The notes: a model not told the origin generated them from the sequence alone. DNA of 64,000 nt from Aotearoamyces nothofagi (GCA_015345905.1 JADDTR010000033.1:162338-226337); one strand, 5' to 3'. Shown: positions 24,634 through 36,162, counted from the stretch's first letter. A program made the numbers and translations.

Positions 24634-25300
24634 ATGACAAGCACTATTGGTATTCCGATCAAACTATTGAACGAGGCACAGGTACGAACTTTTCATGGGC
24701 CGTCGCCCTTCCCACTACTGCGACCGTAGCAGGACTTTCAACATAGCAGGAGACTCATACTGACTTCATTTGATGTAGGGACATGTTGTCACTCTCGAGA
24801 TTACATCCGGCCAGGTTTACCGTGGCAAACTTCTCGAAGGTGCGCTCTAATACTCCCTGGGCTCCAATGTCCTTGTTTCCCTAATACCCTTAGCATCGAC
24901 TGCACAGTCATCAGAAGATTTTTACTGACGATCCGGGCTGAATAGCCGAAGACAACATGAATGTACAACTTAAAGATATCACCGTTACTGCCCGCGATGG
25001 TCGTGTGAGCCATCTTGACCAGGTCTATATCCGTGGCTCGCATGTGCGATTCTTCATTGTGCCTGATATGCTTCGGTATGTTTACCTTTACCCCGCAGAT
25101 CGCTCGTATGAGCCCGCTATGAGCTCATAGATATCAAATCTTCTGATTCTTGCCAATACATACACTGACCACCCTACGAATATAGAAACGCACCCATGTT
25201 CAGATCCCGCGGCGTGAAGGGCAGAGGTGTCGGTCTTGCTCGTGGAAGAGCAACAGTTAGCAGAGCAAGGGCGAGTGGAAGAGGAGCACCAAGAGGATAG
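24634..25300 (+). CDS. SMD3: Small nuclear ribonucleoprotein Sm D3
   Basis: Core Sm-ring protein of spliceosomal U1, U2, U4 and U5 snRNPs, acting in the nucleus. I place four exons at 24634-24681, 24779-24839, 24946-25075 and 25186-25300, giving 117 residues. The Sm fold is complete: [24 protein letters not shown]... (Sm1 with the Gly-containing G-Q-V-Y-R-G turn), [15 protein letters not shown], and Sm2 with [21 protein letters not shown]. The C-terminal tail is Arg/Gly-rich ([23 protein letters not shown]), as expected for symmetric arginine methylation in Sm D1/D3. Length is normal for the family. The high intron density (97, 106 and 110 bp introns) kept this gene out of any simple single-frame view. 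Confidence 0.96.
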
Positions 25301-25966
25301 ATCTCTCTTTACGTAGTTAGAGGATCTGCAGAAGATGGAATGGACGGGCATTTCGATTGGCGTTTGGCGAAAAGTTGAACAAGTTGAACAGCTATACTTT
25401 GCTAGCTGGGTAGCTTCTCGGAATATAAAAAAATACTTTAACGCAAGTCACGGTAATTATGCCTATTCCTGTGGGAAATGTAGTGGTTTGAGCTGAGGCT
25501 AGAAAGAGAAATGAGGACAATATACATAATGCAATGAGACTGTTTCTCGTGACAACAGCGCAGAAACACGATTTAATCTCTGATTGATTGTATGACACCC
25601 TTAATACTGGAACTTGCCTCTCCTCCAATCACCGTATTTCGAAAATTCTGGCACTAAACCCCGGCTGTCAGTGTCACGTCGTGAAGTCTTAAAAGCCACA
25701 AGCTATGGAATGGCATGAGTAGAAAGATTGATGACAATAGATCCCCCCCAGCGACAAAAACTCAATGAGTAACTTGTATGTAAAGCAACAAGAAAGAACC
25801 AGTAGCCAGTTTGACATGTACTCCGTGGAGTCTCCTCGAACAAATGTTATAAATCCCTCTGGTCACGTGCTGACATCAGCCTCGCCTTGCACGTCGGTTG
25901 AACGCCTACAGCATCTATATATACCTTCCACGCACTATAGGTTCCAACACGTATTTACACGTCAAA
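25301..25966. other. Spacer SMD3 / IRC6
   Basis: Spacer of 0.67 kb holding the SMD3 3' UTR and the promoter of the next gene. Nothing further is recognised. Confidence 0.5.
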
Positions 25967-27140
25967 ATGGAGATCACTAATCCACGCCGTATCCTCCTTC
26001 TCGGTCCACCTGACTGTGGCGCTCTTGACCTATTGAAAGGTGCGTTCGTGCTATCTTTCACCAAAACCTCAACTCATGACTGCAGACCTAACCGGCACTT
26101 CTCCAACCCCCACCAACACCAGTAGCCTCGCCGGACTCTCCCACCCCTGGACCATTAAAACCGCTTACTACACTACCACTGTCACCATTTGGCTGGATGA
26201 GATCCCTCTCTCCTCCCCTACGTCATGGTCAGCTGACTTTCTGCTACCAGAAGCGAAGGAAGTGCTCGCAGCGATTGGGGCGTTTGTGGTATGTTTCAGA
26301 AAACCAGTAGACACAGAGGACTTTCAAGGAATCCAGGACATGTTGAAAGAAGTTGGGAAAGTGGTGAAGGAGGGGTGTGGGCATGACTGGGACGGCGTAC
26401 TGCTCGCGGTAGGACTGAGGCAGGATATTGTGCCGAATTTGGGGGTAAAAAATGACGAGTGGGAGGATTTTTGCTTGGATGGGGGCTGGGAGTGGGTCGA
26501 TGCAGAGGCGGGTGGAAATAATGAGTACAGTGGTGAGTTGGACCTCTTTCTCTTCATCATATGCCCTTACTATTTATTTCGTCATTCCGGTAAAAGTAGA
26601 TTACCACGGGCAAGGTACTCGATTTAATGGTTTCATCATGAAGCTAGATATCTGGTTATATGCGAGAGACTAACATACCATAACTAGAAGCCACAGGCAT
26701 CGCGCGGATAAAAGAAGCCCTCGAAACTAATGACTGGGCTGGCAACGATGACGACGCCGAGCTCGATTCTAACCTTGACGGTTTTGAAGAGGGCGCCGAC
26801 GGTATCAATTCCGGGTTTGGCTTTGAAGCTGCAGAGTTAGAGGCTGAAATGTTTGGCATGAAGAGAGCAATATACGTGGGCTCATCCGAAGATGCTGACG
26901 ATGAAGATGACGAAACGGAAAGGAAGGCCGAAGATGGCCAAGAGAATGAGGAGGATAAGGTGGAGCAGCTAGAAGCTATGATGTCGAGAATGCGAGCTGT
27001 CAGAGGTGAGTCCAGATACATTTCTAAAACAGTATTTATATGGTAACTGACGCGTTCAAGATATGGGCGCAGATTTACCTGAGGCTGAGAGGAAGAAGTT
27101 CGCTGCAAAAGCTGTTAAAGATATAATGAAGACTTTATGA
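25967..27140 (+). CDS. IRC6: Alpha/gamma-adaptin-binding p34-like protein (Irc6 family)
   Basis: Likely cytosolic factor that helps assemble or regulate clathrin adaptor complexes. I place four exons at 25967-26039, 26086-26532, 26688-27005 and 27061-27140, giving 305 residues. The N-terminus RRILLLGPPDCGALDLLK is a degenerate P-loop-type strand-loop as in p34/Irc6, followed by a small-GTPase-like fold (TIKTAYYTTTVTIWLDE, AIGAFVVCFRKP, WDGVLLAVGLRQD). A linker and acidic stretch rich in Asp/Glu (about residues 205-270) lead to a short C-terminal helix (DLPEAERKKFAAKAVKDIMKTL), which is a family hallmark. Intron 3 is 155 bp and could conceal a small alternative exon; the other junctions are well constrained by phase. 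It converges on PHS1. Confidence 0.82.
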
Positions 27141-27376
27141 ATTATGATTGCTTTGAATTTTCATACATCTATTTGACAGTAGCTAATCTGATATTTCGTG
27201 TACCATGTAAGATCATAGCTATATCCATTGATTTGCTTAATCTCCTATGCTCTGTTCTCCTTAAGAGATAGGAAGTTGATCGGTCCCTTGAACTCAATAA
27301 TACTACCGCGCTACGCCTCTTATTTCGAAGCTTCATAATCATACCGTCCTAGAACAATTAATATGCTCTTTTCTAC

Positions 27377-28170
27377 CTACTTGCTGCGAACAACCTTCCT
27401 TCTTTGTGCCATCATATGGGTAAATAGGACATATGAACCTGCATGCGTTAGCCTCGGAAATTATTGCCTAATCTTCAGGCCTACCTGGAATATAGATGAG
27501 CATGATCAGCTTCAGAGCCCAAGCATACTCCTGCCCCAAAACCTTCGCTGGCCCAAGTGCCAAATACATCATCCAGCATTCGCTGCTGATCCCAAGCGGG
27601 TAGAGAATGTAGAAAGTGTTGTATCGCAGCCACGTCAGAAACCCAGGGAGTAAATTGCTCAAACTCAATGTGAAGTATGAATACCGGATCACTTCAGTGA
27701 CGCTCCATGCGATCAACATGGTCGAATAGCCTGTGCTTTTGGCAAGGTACGGGAATTGGTCGACAACGCCCCATACGAGGAGAAGTCGACTGGCGACTTG
27801 CATTGCTGTTGTGATAATTGGCGCTCTTACAATTCCTACGGGGTGGAGAATCAGTATGTGTATTAAACGTGCAATCAACAAGCCGTGTAAGCTCAACAAC
27901 TCGCGCACAAACGGCAAGCTTACCAAGCGCAGCATGAACGATTTCAAGACATGCCAAAGTCTGCGTCCATTTCGTGAACTCGCCAACTCCATTAAAAACC
28001 CGTCCAAATCCCACCAAAAAGATAAGAGATAGGACACGTCCGAGGACAACAGACCAAAGGAGGGCTGAGATGAAATTGTAGAGGATTAAGTATTGCGTCT
28101 TTGGTGAGCTGGACTGTAATGGTCGCGGACTTCGGCGCACCGAAGCCGAAGTGGTGTTTTTTGAACCCAT
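27377..28170 (-). CDS. PHS1: Very-long-chain 3-hydroxyacyl-CoA dehydratase
   Basis: ER membrane enzyme that removes water from 3-hydroxyacyl-CoA in the elongation cycle for very-long-chain fatty acids used in sphingolipids. I place three exons at 28170-27924, 27835-27485 and 27438-27377, giving 219 residues and several TM helices. The active-site region is present: VTEVIRYSYFTLSL with the conserved Tyr, and RYNTFYILYPLGISSE with the conserved Glu. The first intron joins HAAL|GIVRAP. The last, only 46 bp, adds the C-terminus GSYVLFTHMMAQRRKVVRSK, whose lysine-rich end fits an ER-retention tail. The length matches the family. A 320 bp spacer separates it from the divergent 2EXR gene. Confidence 0.93.
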
Positions 28171-28490
28171 TTTCAGAGTCTGTATTGTTCTACAGTATGG
28201 AGGTCGGAATCAATTATTGTTGGGAATATTTTACACGTGGAGTTTACAACGCTTTACTGCCAGCCTCGATTTAGAAAGGCCGGGCGGTGACCACATGTAG
28301 CGGCATAACTGGCTGTACCGAGGCATGCGAAGCTTTAGTGACCTCATTAACGCAGATATAGTATGCGCATTACAACATTGAGACCATCCACCATCCAGAA
28401 TCTTTGAGAGGCTCTCATAAATCTTGTATCATTGCTCAATTGCGAAACCAATTATCCTGTCTCTCTGTAGAATGCCACCTCTGTTCGTCC
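28171..28490. promoter_or_regulatory. PHS1 / 2EXR divergent promoter interval
   Basis: The 320 bp between two divergent start codons, presumed to contain both promoters. No specific motif is identified. Confidence 0.4.
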
Positions 28491-29108
28491 ATGATGGATT
28501 CGACTGCGACTTCAGCGCCTGAGTCTACGAATCCCGCCCTAGACACATTCCCATTGTTTACGGACCTTCCTTTGGAGTTGCGCCTGCACATCTGGAGCCT
28601 CTCCTTTCCAGAGCCACGAACAATTACACTTGAGCACGATCGCAGTATAAACACTTTTATCTCAAAAACCCCTGCACCTACCGTTCTCCACGTCTGCCAC
28701 GAGTCGCGCGAAGTGGCCAAAAAGACTTACAAGATCACCTTCCACGATGTGCCTGATTCAGCATACATCTACTTTGATTTCTCCCAGGACACGCTACAAG
28801 TTGACCGGACATTTTACGATGACCATTTTGTCACTGGTATGGAAAAGGTCCGATTCCTGAACCTCCATTGCGGCCCATGTAGTTATTGGGTGAGAGTCTT
28901 CCCTTGGACAATAACTGGGAAACCCGGGCTCGATAGATACACGGCATTGGAAAACCTCATGTTTCTCAGTAATCAACACGGCGACCATGTGGCCAATCGT
29001 AAAATGGCTGAGCATTGTGAGAGGAGACTAAACTCACAAGTCAAGAAATGGAGAACCCCGACTTGGACGCCTCCCAAGTTCCGAATAAGGCTTTCAGAGG
29101 GTCATTAA
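28491..29108 (+). CDS. 2EXR domain protein
   Basis: Single-exon gene of 205 residues with a 2EXR domain, a module very common in filamentous ascomycetes and of unknown function. Motifs in order are FPLFTDLPLELRLHIWSLSFPEPRTI (about 20-45) with the ELRLxIW core, TVLHVCHESREVAKK with the second ESR signature, and YIYFDFSQDTLQVD. The start ATG is at 28491 (followed by a second ATG); the longer in-frame reading begins at a TTG. No signal peptide or TM segment is visible. A binding or regulatory role is guessed only from the family. Confidence 0.88.
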   Translation: MMDSTATSAPESTNPALDTFPLFTDLPLELRLHIWSLSFPEPRTITLEHDRSINTFISKTPAPTVLHVCHESREVAKKTYKITFHDVPDSAYIYFDFSQDTLQVDRTFYDDHFVTGMEKVRFLNLHCGPCSYWVRVFPWTITGKPGLDRYTALENLMFLSNQHGDHVANRKMAEHCERRLNSQVKKWRTPTWTPPKFRIRLSEGH

Positions 29109-30003
29109 GCGCATCGACCATGTAAGGTATCTAAGGGAGACTATTTGATGAACTACGAAGAGTTCCATTCCTACGGCCAAGTCTCATCAATTCAGAAGCC
29201 AAAGTTATCATCAGACTTTCGAGGCACGCTCTCATGCATGCTAGATGTTATAATCTAGAAATGAAGCCCTAGACCGATATTCAACAAGCATTTTAGTTCA
29301 ATCTTCAACATCCAATATCAAGTTCCTAATTCTCAAACCAAATAGCAAAGTCCACACGAGGCAGCTTGAACCCGTTATCCAGCGCCCACCGTCACGTAGC
29401 GATATCAACATCCCTAATCTAGCAAATCACTGCTTGACATGCTGATTTCCCTGTCAAATGCGCCGCAGTCTGATATCATCGAAACTTCGTCACATTTAAT
29501 ATTATGCCTTGTCACCCACACCATGTATCCGTTTCCGAGGCGTGGCTTGAAGAATTTCGAGGCACACTTTATTCGGCGGCAGAGCGAGGCAAAGTCTGCA
29601 AGGCAACTCCCTACAGAGCGCCCTCCTCTGTTGCCTATTATGCCTGACACCGTCATCTGTTTTAGTCCCGTTATCTTTACTGCCTTCTTGAATATACATA
29701 AGGCTATCGCAGTAATACCTCAATTGTTGTAGTGGGGGCTTGGAAGTATAAGTTTGTTTAGGCCCTTCCGTCTCATAATCCCTGCACGAAAAACAACCTG
29801 TCAGCACGGCGGCGAGCCTCGCTCTCGATCCTCACATTTATATATCTATCCATCTATTTAGATATAATTATCTCCATCCATTACTACCACTAAGTTGCCA
29901 TCTCTTGCTCAGCCTCGTCATCAATGTCGCCCAGCGTTTTCACCTCAGCCTTGCCTCATCCATAGTATACACTTACACATATCATACTACACACCCCTCA
30001 AAA
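29109..30003. other. Spacer
   Basis: Spacer of 0.9 kb holding the 3' end of the 2EXR gene and the promoter of the small gene at 30004. Plus/minus shadow frames at 29414-29807 show no motif. Nothing else is supportable. Confidence 0.5.
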
Positions 30004-30336
30004 ATGGGCACCTACGGCACCCATTCATCAAACCGCGGGCCAAACCCCTCCCACATTGACCAGCCCAATCCTCATCAGAACCGAAACCACTTCCTTATTC
30101 ATGTTGTGCAGATCATCGGCGTCTTTCTCTGCGTGCACTATTTCTGGCCGCGAGGCGTTACATATGGGCAGCCGGATGGCTGGGAGAGCAACGATAACAA
30201 AGGGTACAGAAGTGGTGGTGGAAGTAGGGACGAGAGGAGGGATAGATATGTTGATAGTGAGAGGGGGAGTGGAAGGGAGAGAAGGATCCAGGGGAGGAGA
30301 GGTGATGGAGAGAGGAGACTCGATTATGATTATTGA
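30004..30336 (+). CDS. Small single-TM hypothetical protein with Arg/Gly/Asp-rich tail
   Basis: Predicted protein of 110 residues that I do not recognise. An Asn/Pro/His-rich N-terminus is followed by one hydrophobic segment at about residues 29-46 (FLIHVVQIIGVFLCVHYFWP) and a strongly charged, repetitive tail of Arg, Gly, Asp and Ser (for example RDERRDRYVDSERGSGRERR) ending LDYDY. The start ATG has context AAAATGG; a longer in-frame version from 29905 is less likely because that codon is not an ATG. The single TM plus basic tail suggests a small organelle-membrane protein. This could be chance ORF, but amino-acid use looks organised. Confidence 0.55.
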   Translation: MGTYGTHSSNRGPNPSHIDQPNPHQNRNHFLIHVVQIIGVFLCVHYFWPRGVTYGQPDGWESNDNKGYRSGGGSRDERRDRYVDSERGSGRERRIQGRRGDGERRLDYDY

Positions 30337-30678
30337 GTAGCTGGATAAGGACCTGTTGATAAATCGGTTGCCATGATATTTCTTCTTGTAAGGATATTCG
30401 GACTATGGAGTTGGGGATTCGATGGCCGGATGATACTCTGGAGCACACATGAAGTTTGACATTTACGTTTTAAAGACAGCGTGTAGGACGAGCGAACTAA
30501 TTTAATGGCCATCAATATCTTGATCTCATTTCGTTCATGTCTATGCTAAATATTATATCCGGTACACACCACACACATGCCATGGTATATGAACTCCATC
30601 ATAAAATCATCCAGCGCTTATGCAATCAATGAAAAATAGGAAGTGCACTCCCTTCCCAGCCCCTAAACCTAGCACCGC
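30337..30678. other. Convergent spacer
   Basis: Convergent 342 bp spacer holding only 3' ends. Nothing else is seen. Confidence 0.5.
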
Positions 30679-32310
30679 CTAAAAGTAAACGCTCCTCTTC
30701 TTTTGCACATTCCTCCTTGCGGGATCCTCGCTTTGAACTGGATACCCAAGCAGGCTCCTCATACTCGCATTCGCACCGCTGCCTCCTGGAGGTTGCAAAT
30801 ACAGGCCCGATCCTGACCCACCGCTGCTCCTATGTTTTCTATGTGTCTTTTGTGGCGGTGGCGTAGGGGTAGACGATGCAGGCCCATTCCACCACGAGTT
30901 CATTGTTGGACAATGGAATGGCCCTGAAGCGGGCACGCTTGACGGCCGTGGGATAGGTGCGGGTTGCGAGTGAGGCGCGGAGTAATGTTGTGGGAACGAC
31001 TGGGGGTTGTAATTCGAGGGAGGAGGCCGGCCGTATGTCTGCGTCGGTCCAGGAGGCTGCTGGGGAGGATATTGTGTTGGTCTTACAGGCAACGTTGGGG
31101 TAAAATGCACCCGCGGCGCAGAAGATGGGCGGAAATTATCAGGCACAGGTTCAACACCATATTGCCGTCTCAGTCTCTCCGTCTCCTTAGCGACCTCAGC
31201 ATCTTTCCGTTGCCTTTCTTTCTCCTCCGCTTCAAGCATCTTCTTGATGCGCCTCTGCTCGTGGCGTTCAGCGCGCTCGCGCTCTTTTTCTTCCGCTTCA
31301 ACTAAGGCGCGCAGGCGTTCGGTTTCTGCATCAATTTCCCATTGCGTCCGCGGGTCATTGTGGGGCGCATGTGTAGATGAGGAGGCGGCATTGGAGGCGG
31401 AATAGGGCCGGGAGGTGCGAGAAGGTGGGATTTCTGAAGCATGTGTTGAAGTTTGAGGAACACCGAGACCACCAGCTATGGCTGGGGGAGATGTGCTGCT
31501 GGGGTTCCCGCCGTTGATTAGCAAGGCGCCACTATTCTTGCCGGCTGTGCTTGTGGGTGGAGAGCTGATGTTGAACATATCACGGGAGGGATTAAAGAAG
31601 ATATCTTTAATGACTGGTGCACTGAGAAGGAGAACAACTTCAAGGCCTTTGGTGTCTTCAACTTCGACTCGATTCATGTTGGGTTCGTAGATGGTAATCT
31701 CTTTGCCATGTGTAAACATGGCCACTGTGATATCAGGCTCCCTGCTCTTTTTACCGTCGGTGGACTTCCTTGCTAGGTAGCATGTGATGTCCTTGGACAA
31801 TTTACCATCCCTTTTCCACTTGAAGGTAACCTTCGGCGTTATGTCTGACGCTGCGGGATCGCTTTGACTTCGGTCTAGGGATGATGTAGACGGTACTCTG
31901 AAAGTCTGCTGTGGCATCTCGAACTCCCAATACGCCGACGAATTCCACGATCCAGCAATCTGTTTGACATTAACTTGCTGGTCAGGATTGTAGAGTTGTA
32001 TCGTAAAGGCATTTGGTACAATAGGTACCGGTGGCGGAGGGATTCCATTGTTTGCTCGTATCTCTGCTTGCGATAACGTAGGCTGCGTCCATTCTGGTCG
32101 GACCAACACCTCTGCATAGAGAATCTCTGGGTTATAAGAATCATACAAGGCTACTGCATAACAGTTCTTCGTAGCTGGGAGATTTGGGTCTGGCCGCCGA
32201 ATAGTGTATTCAGGCCGCAGTTCATGCCCGCCTTGTCCAAGGTATATAGTGCTTTGGAGTTCATTATTGGAAGGCTTGATGAAGAAGGTCGGGAGATTTT
32301 CATCGAGCAT
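30679..32310 (-). CDS. Conserved fungal protein of unknown function with coiled coil
   Basis: Single-exon gene of 543 residues, ATG at 32310. The N-terminal 240 residues look like a folded beta-rich domain with fungal-type conservation (NCYAVALYDSYNPEILYAEV, FTIQLYNPDQQVNVKQIAGSW, VTFKWKRDGKLSKDITCYLAR, EPDITVAMFTHGKEITIYEP). Next comes a Ser/Pro-rich linker, then a highly charged Glu/Arg coiled coil at about residues 325-395 (ETERLRALVEAEEKERERAERH). A Pro/Gln/Tyr-rich disordered tail ends with a basic RRNVQKKRSVYF. No signal peptide or TM is present. I do not know the family name; a cytosolic or nuclear scaffold is possible. Confidence 0.8.
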   Translation of the reverse strand: MLDENLPTFFIKPSNNELQSTIYLGQGGHELRPEYTIRRPDPNLPATKNCYAVALYDSYNPEILYAEVLVRPEWTQPTLSQAEIRANNGIPPPPVPIVPNAFTIQLYNPDQQVNVKQIAGSWNSSAYWEFEMPQQTFRVPSTSSLDRSQSDPAASDITPKVTFKWKRDGKLSKDITCYLARKSTDGKKSREPDITVAMFTHGKEITIYEPNMNRVEVEDTKGLEVVLLLSAPVIKDIFFNPSRDMFNISSPPTSTAGKNSGALLINGGNPSSTSPPAIAGGLGVPQTSTHASEIPPSRTSRPYSASNAASSSTHAPHNDPRTQWEIDAETERLRALVEAEEKERERAERHEQRRIKKMLEAEEKERQRKDAEVAKETERLRRQYGVEPVPDNFRPSSAPRVHFTPTLPVRPTQYPPQQPPGPTQTYGRPPPSNYNPQSFPQHYSAPHSQPAPIPRPSSVPASGPFHCPTMNSWWNGPASSTPTPPPQKTHRKHRSSGGSGSGLYLQPPGGSGANASMRSLLGYPVQSEDPARRNVQKKRSVYF

Positions 32311-33023
32311 GACGTTGATGGGGTTGCAGCGAAAGCTGCGGCAATAGGTAGTCTCGTGGTCGGGGATGGATTTGTGTTGAATGAGTGGCGGCTCGGTCGG
32401 AGAAGATCGTTGTAGGTAAGGTCGCGGGGTTTCGACTAAGAGATGGTACTCTTAGTTAACAGAGGATATTAGATCGTACACATTACGACAGCTTGTTGTT
32501 CATTTCAGCCTTGGCCGCTGCCTTGCACTGCCTTGTGCTATTTTTAGTAGCGAGGCTTAAAATTAAGTCGCGCCCCACGTGCCGTCGAGTCTCGGTATAT
32601 CAAATCACAAGTCCACGACTCTGGTAGACTCTTGTGCTATCTTACATTGTTATTGACTCGTATACTTCCATTAATATTACCGTATTCATGATTTGATATG
32701 TTATATCCACTGGCACATTGGCTTTCATATAGATCGAGTTCATTCTGCTGTCTGTCAATGATTAGCAGTTACTGTAGCGCGTAGCTAATAGATTTCCTAG
32801 CACAAGTTGACGAGATATTTATTCACAGACAAGCACAGACTGTATATACATGGATTTTATTACTACAAAGAGACTTTCACACACATCAAGGCAGCCCATC
32901 AATAAACCATCGCTATGCTACGCCGCAAACCTCGAGAGTTCCTTAGGAAGCACCAGGCTTAACCAGATGGTAGGTATATACACCACGCTACATGCTCATT
33001 TTCCATCACCCAACTCCAAATAA
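32311..33023. other. Spacer
   Basis: Spacer of 0.7 kb containing the promoter of the coiled-coil protein gene and the 3' UTR of the next minus-strand gene. Nothing further is recognised. Confidence 0.5.
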
Positions 33024-34755
33024 TTAAATCCCGAGCTTTTTATTTAGAATTACACTTGAAACCCTTGAGCCCGAATTAATCTGAATTTCATCGCCAGGAT
33101 GATGATGGAATGCTGGATCGGTTGCTTCGCTGGCTGCTCTCTGGTGCTTATGTACTGCGGCTGCTGGCATATCAGGTATGTTAACTACCTCTCTGTCACT
33201 ATCTTGCTGTCTCTGGATTCTTGTCGTTTGTTGGTTTACCCAAGAGTGAATGGTTCTAAATCGCGGGGCTGACTCAATAGAGGTGGTTGTAAACATTGTG
33301 TCTCTGTTCCCGTCTCTGACCGTCCGTGGCGTCTCTGGAGCTGTAGTTACAGAGAAGCGTGAGATTAAACCAAGGCCGTTGCCGCCGAAAGTACCACGGT
33401 TGACGCTTCCCGGTGTGCGGATCGCCAGGCTTTTACGTCCAGAATTCATATTCGATGGGCCAGATTCCGGAACGTCAATTTGGGCATCACCAAACCCAGA
33501 AGAAAGGGATGAGAGGTCTGAGACTCGTTGGTTTTGCTTATTGTAAATGAATGATGGTTGTCGTGCAGGTGGCAACAGTGCTGGGGTTCCACGAGAATGG
33601 AGAGTCTGCGTTGCTATTGGTTCTTGTACCGGACTAAGACCAAGCGGTGTTGAATTATTGAGTAGAGCTTCACGAACAAGTGCTTGGCGGTGCAAGTCTG
33701 CACGTGCGAGTTCTGCTGCTGAGGCAGGCGCTGCCACAGGTGGAACGACAATGGGGGTGAAGAACGCATTCAGCTTGTGCTGAGTAGGAACAGTCTTCTC
33801 TTCATTATAAAAACCAAAGGACTGAGAGAAATGGTTTTCGTTACCAGATTCTCCTGCTCCTGGACTATCATCTAGTCGTTGTCTCCGTCCGCGAATCATG
33901 GCTCGCAAATCGATTTTCATTGCCCGTAGAATGAGATAAGCTACAAAACCTATGAGAATAAAGGCACCTGAGGCTCCTATTAGCACCACTCGTGTAAGAC
34001 GAATGAGAAGACGTCACCTATTGAACCTGCAGCAATGAGAAGATGTTCTGCTGTAGGAGATAGTGGTCCATGATGCGGAACGCTCGTAGGTAGAACAGTC
34101 GCGGAGGCGGACGCAGTATTGGAAATGGCTGCTGCAGATGCAGAAGCCATTGTCACATCAGCTGTAGCAGTTACGAGATATAGGCTGTCGGCTGAACTTT
34201 TGTCCTTGTCGTCATCTTCATCATGTTTCTTCTCGGCGCTCACTCCCTTTCTCGCTTGAGTAGTTGTATAAGATGCTAGATTAATAGATGTCGTTGTCAA
34301 TGTAATGGGTACTGTTGTAGAATGAGACGAAGTCGAGGTAGAAATCTGTTCGGTGTTAGCACTGCTAGAAGGATGCTGAAAATTCTCAGACGAACAGGTA
34401 TGGCTACAGCAGTGGTTTGCGCTACTGTAGCTGTGGGGTAAGTGCCGATGCCAAGGGAGCTTGTGATTGACTTCTCCGTCGGGATTGGATAGAAGGTAGT
34501 GGAAGTTGGTGAAGTTGGTGAAGTTGGCGAAGTCGGTGAAGTTGGTGAAGTCGGTGAAGTCGGAGATAAAGGCGGTGGAATGGCATTGTGCTCCTTCTCG
34601 TCCCTCGCTTTCAGTTTCAAATCATCTCCAAGACCAAATTTATGTCTAGCATTGGTCCGAGAAGGCTGCGAAAGGTCGATTGAGGGATGGCGCCGTTGAG
34701 CCCCACTTCGACGAGTATCATGAAGTTGATCAAATGGTGCCATTGTGCTGTTCAT
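33024..34755 (-). CDS. Single-pass membrane protein with Ser-Pro-Thr repeat
   Basis: I place three exons at 34755-34426, 34375-34018 and 33976-33024, giving 546 residues; introns are 50 and 41 bp. The N-terminal half is low-complexity and Ser/Thr-rich, with about seven perfect SPT tripeptides near residue 65 and further Ser/Thr-rich stretches. One TM helix lies at about residues 226-252 (IAAGSIGASGAFILIGFVAYLILRAMKI), created by joining exons 2 and 3. It is followed by a basic stop-transfer segment (RAMIRGRRQR) and a long disordered tail. This layout (Ser/Thr-rich outside, one TM, cytosolic tail) resembles Mid2/Skg6-type fungal cell-surface proteins, but no signal peptide is visible and I do not recognise a named family. 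The first donor (GTAGCG at 34425) is the least certain junction. Confidence 0.75.
34501..34563. repeat. 9 bp coding minisatellite (Ser-Pro-Thr)
   Basis: About seven consecutive 9 bp units of GAAGTTGGT with C/T variants, encoding (Ser-Pro-Thr)n on the minus strand inside the membrane-protein gene. Length variation between strains would keep the frame. Confidence 0.85.
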
Positions 34756-36162
34756 CCTCTAGTAGACTTCTACTCTTCATTCGAGATGATGTCGACAGTA
34801 GTTAATGGTGGGCGGCAACGCAAAGAAACCGTCGTAGATAGAAGATAGCCAAATTTCTGAGCCAAGAAGTGACAGTTTGGGAAATACAGTCGCAAAAAAG
34901 AAAGGTCACGAGCCAGCCGTGAGTAGGAAGTAAGAAGAATCGAAAGCAGTCAAGAAAAAGAGAGGAAAGACGTATCAGACAAGGCGATTGTCATGCATCG
35001 ACGAAGACATCCAGCGCAAGGAATCACCGAACCTGGGGGGCTATTGGAAAGGTATATGCGAGGGGCCTAGCTGGAACAGAGGTTCTACAGGTGTACAGTA
35101 AAGATGACGCAAGGAACACGGTTTGATTGACATTGCGGCGGCGATGCTTTGAAGGGCCCGGTCCAATGCAGGCACAAACCTAGGGGGCGCAGGCCATTGA
35201 GGCAGCCCTGTCCCTGGGAGATGTTGCGGCCTCCAGCCAGTGCTACCCAAGTATGCGAGTTGACGGCGGACGGGTCCGCTACACCGCGGTTCCGAGCCCC
35301 GAGACGGGCGGCTCCAGGGGACGCATCTGCAGGCACAACAACAGCGTTGTGGTCCGTGGATGGCCGAGACGCAAGGCAGATTTGCGTGTGTACGGCGGAC
35401 ACCGTACTCCGGCACAGCGATGGCCACAGCGCGACAGGACTCCGCCGTAGCACCTGTAGCACCTGTCGCCCGTTGCAGCGTTGATGTACAATGCGTGTGC
35501 GTCAACGCGACAACAGGAGCTGGCTGAGCGGTTTCAAGCTCCTGTAAATCGTCTCGGAAAGCTTAGAGTGACACTGCAAATGCCCGTGCGCAACCTCAGT
35601 GAAGCACCTGTACAGAAGTACCCACACAGGCACTGCCGGGTGGTAACTTGGAGGTGTGCCACGCCAACAAGACGAGCCCCTGTTTGTTTCGGCTGCTACT
35701 GAGGCAAATCTTAGCATCGTCCACGAAATGGGCGTCCATTCATCTGGGAAGACCTCTTAAGGAGTCTCTTCAGTCCTCGAACTTGCGCCACCATATGTTT
35801 GATGTTTCGTCGGTCTGTTGTTTCGTCGAGACGATTGCCTCTCTATATGCTACCGCCATGACGTCCTATTTGTGTAGGGCAACACGTCTATCGGTTTGAG
35901 TTGTGGTAAATCTTCGGGACTGGTTATTATGCTAGTAACGTCACTAATTTCGTGTGCTCTTCTCGCTACCATGCACGATAATCTATACATCTTGTCTTAT
36001 CTAAAGGACACCATCTTCTAGTGGCTGTTTGACCTAAACGTCAAGTAGCTCCCCTTCCTTTGAAAGCTTGATTCTCATCAGAAATGTAAATTTCAATTGT
36101 GCTTGTATCATCTCTATTAAATTACGGAAGCTATTTCATTACTATCTCACGCATGGATCAAA
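34756..36162. other. Spacer with GC-richer block
   Basis: Spacer of 1.4 kb. The stretch 35090-35660 is GC-richer and shows overlapping open frames on both strands with Arg/Cys-rich translations, which I read as non-coding. It contains the promoters of the membrane-protein gene (leftward) and of the acetyltransferase (rightward). Confidence 0.5.

Noticed and set aside
34501-34563. Short regular repeat considered as a CRISPR-like array
   Set aside because: Nine-bp units without spacers, in frame, encoding Ser-Pro-Thr. CRISPR is not expected in a nuclear fungal genome.
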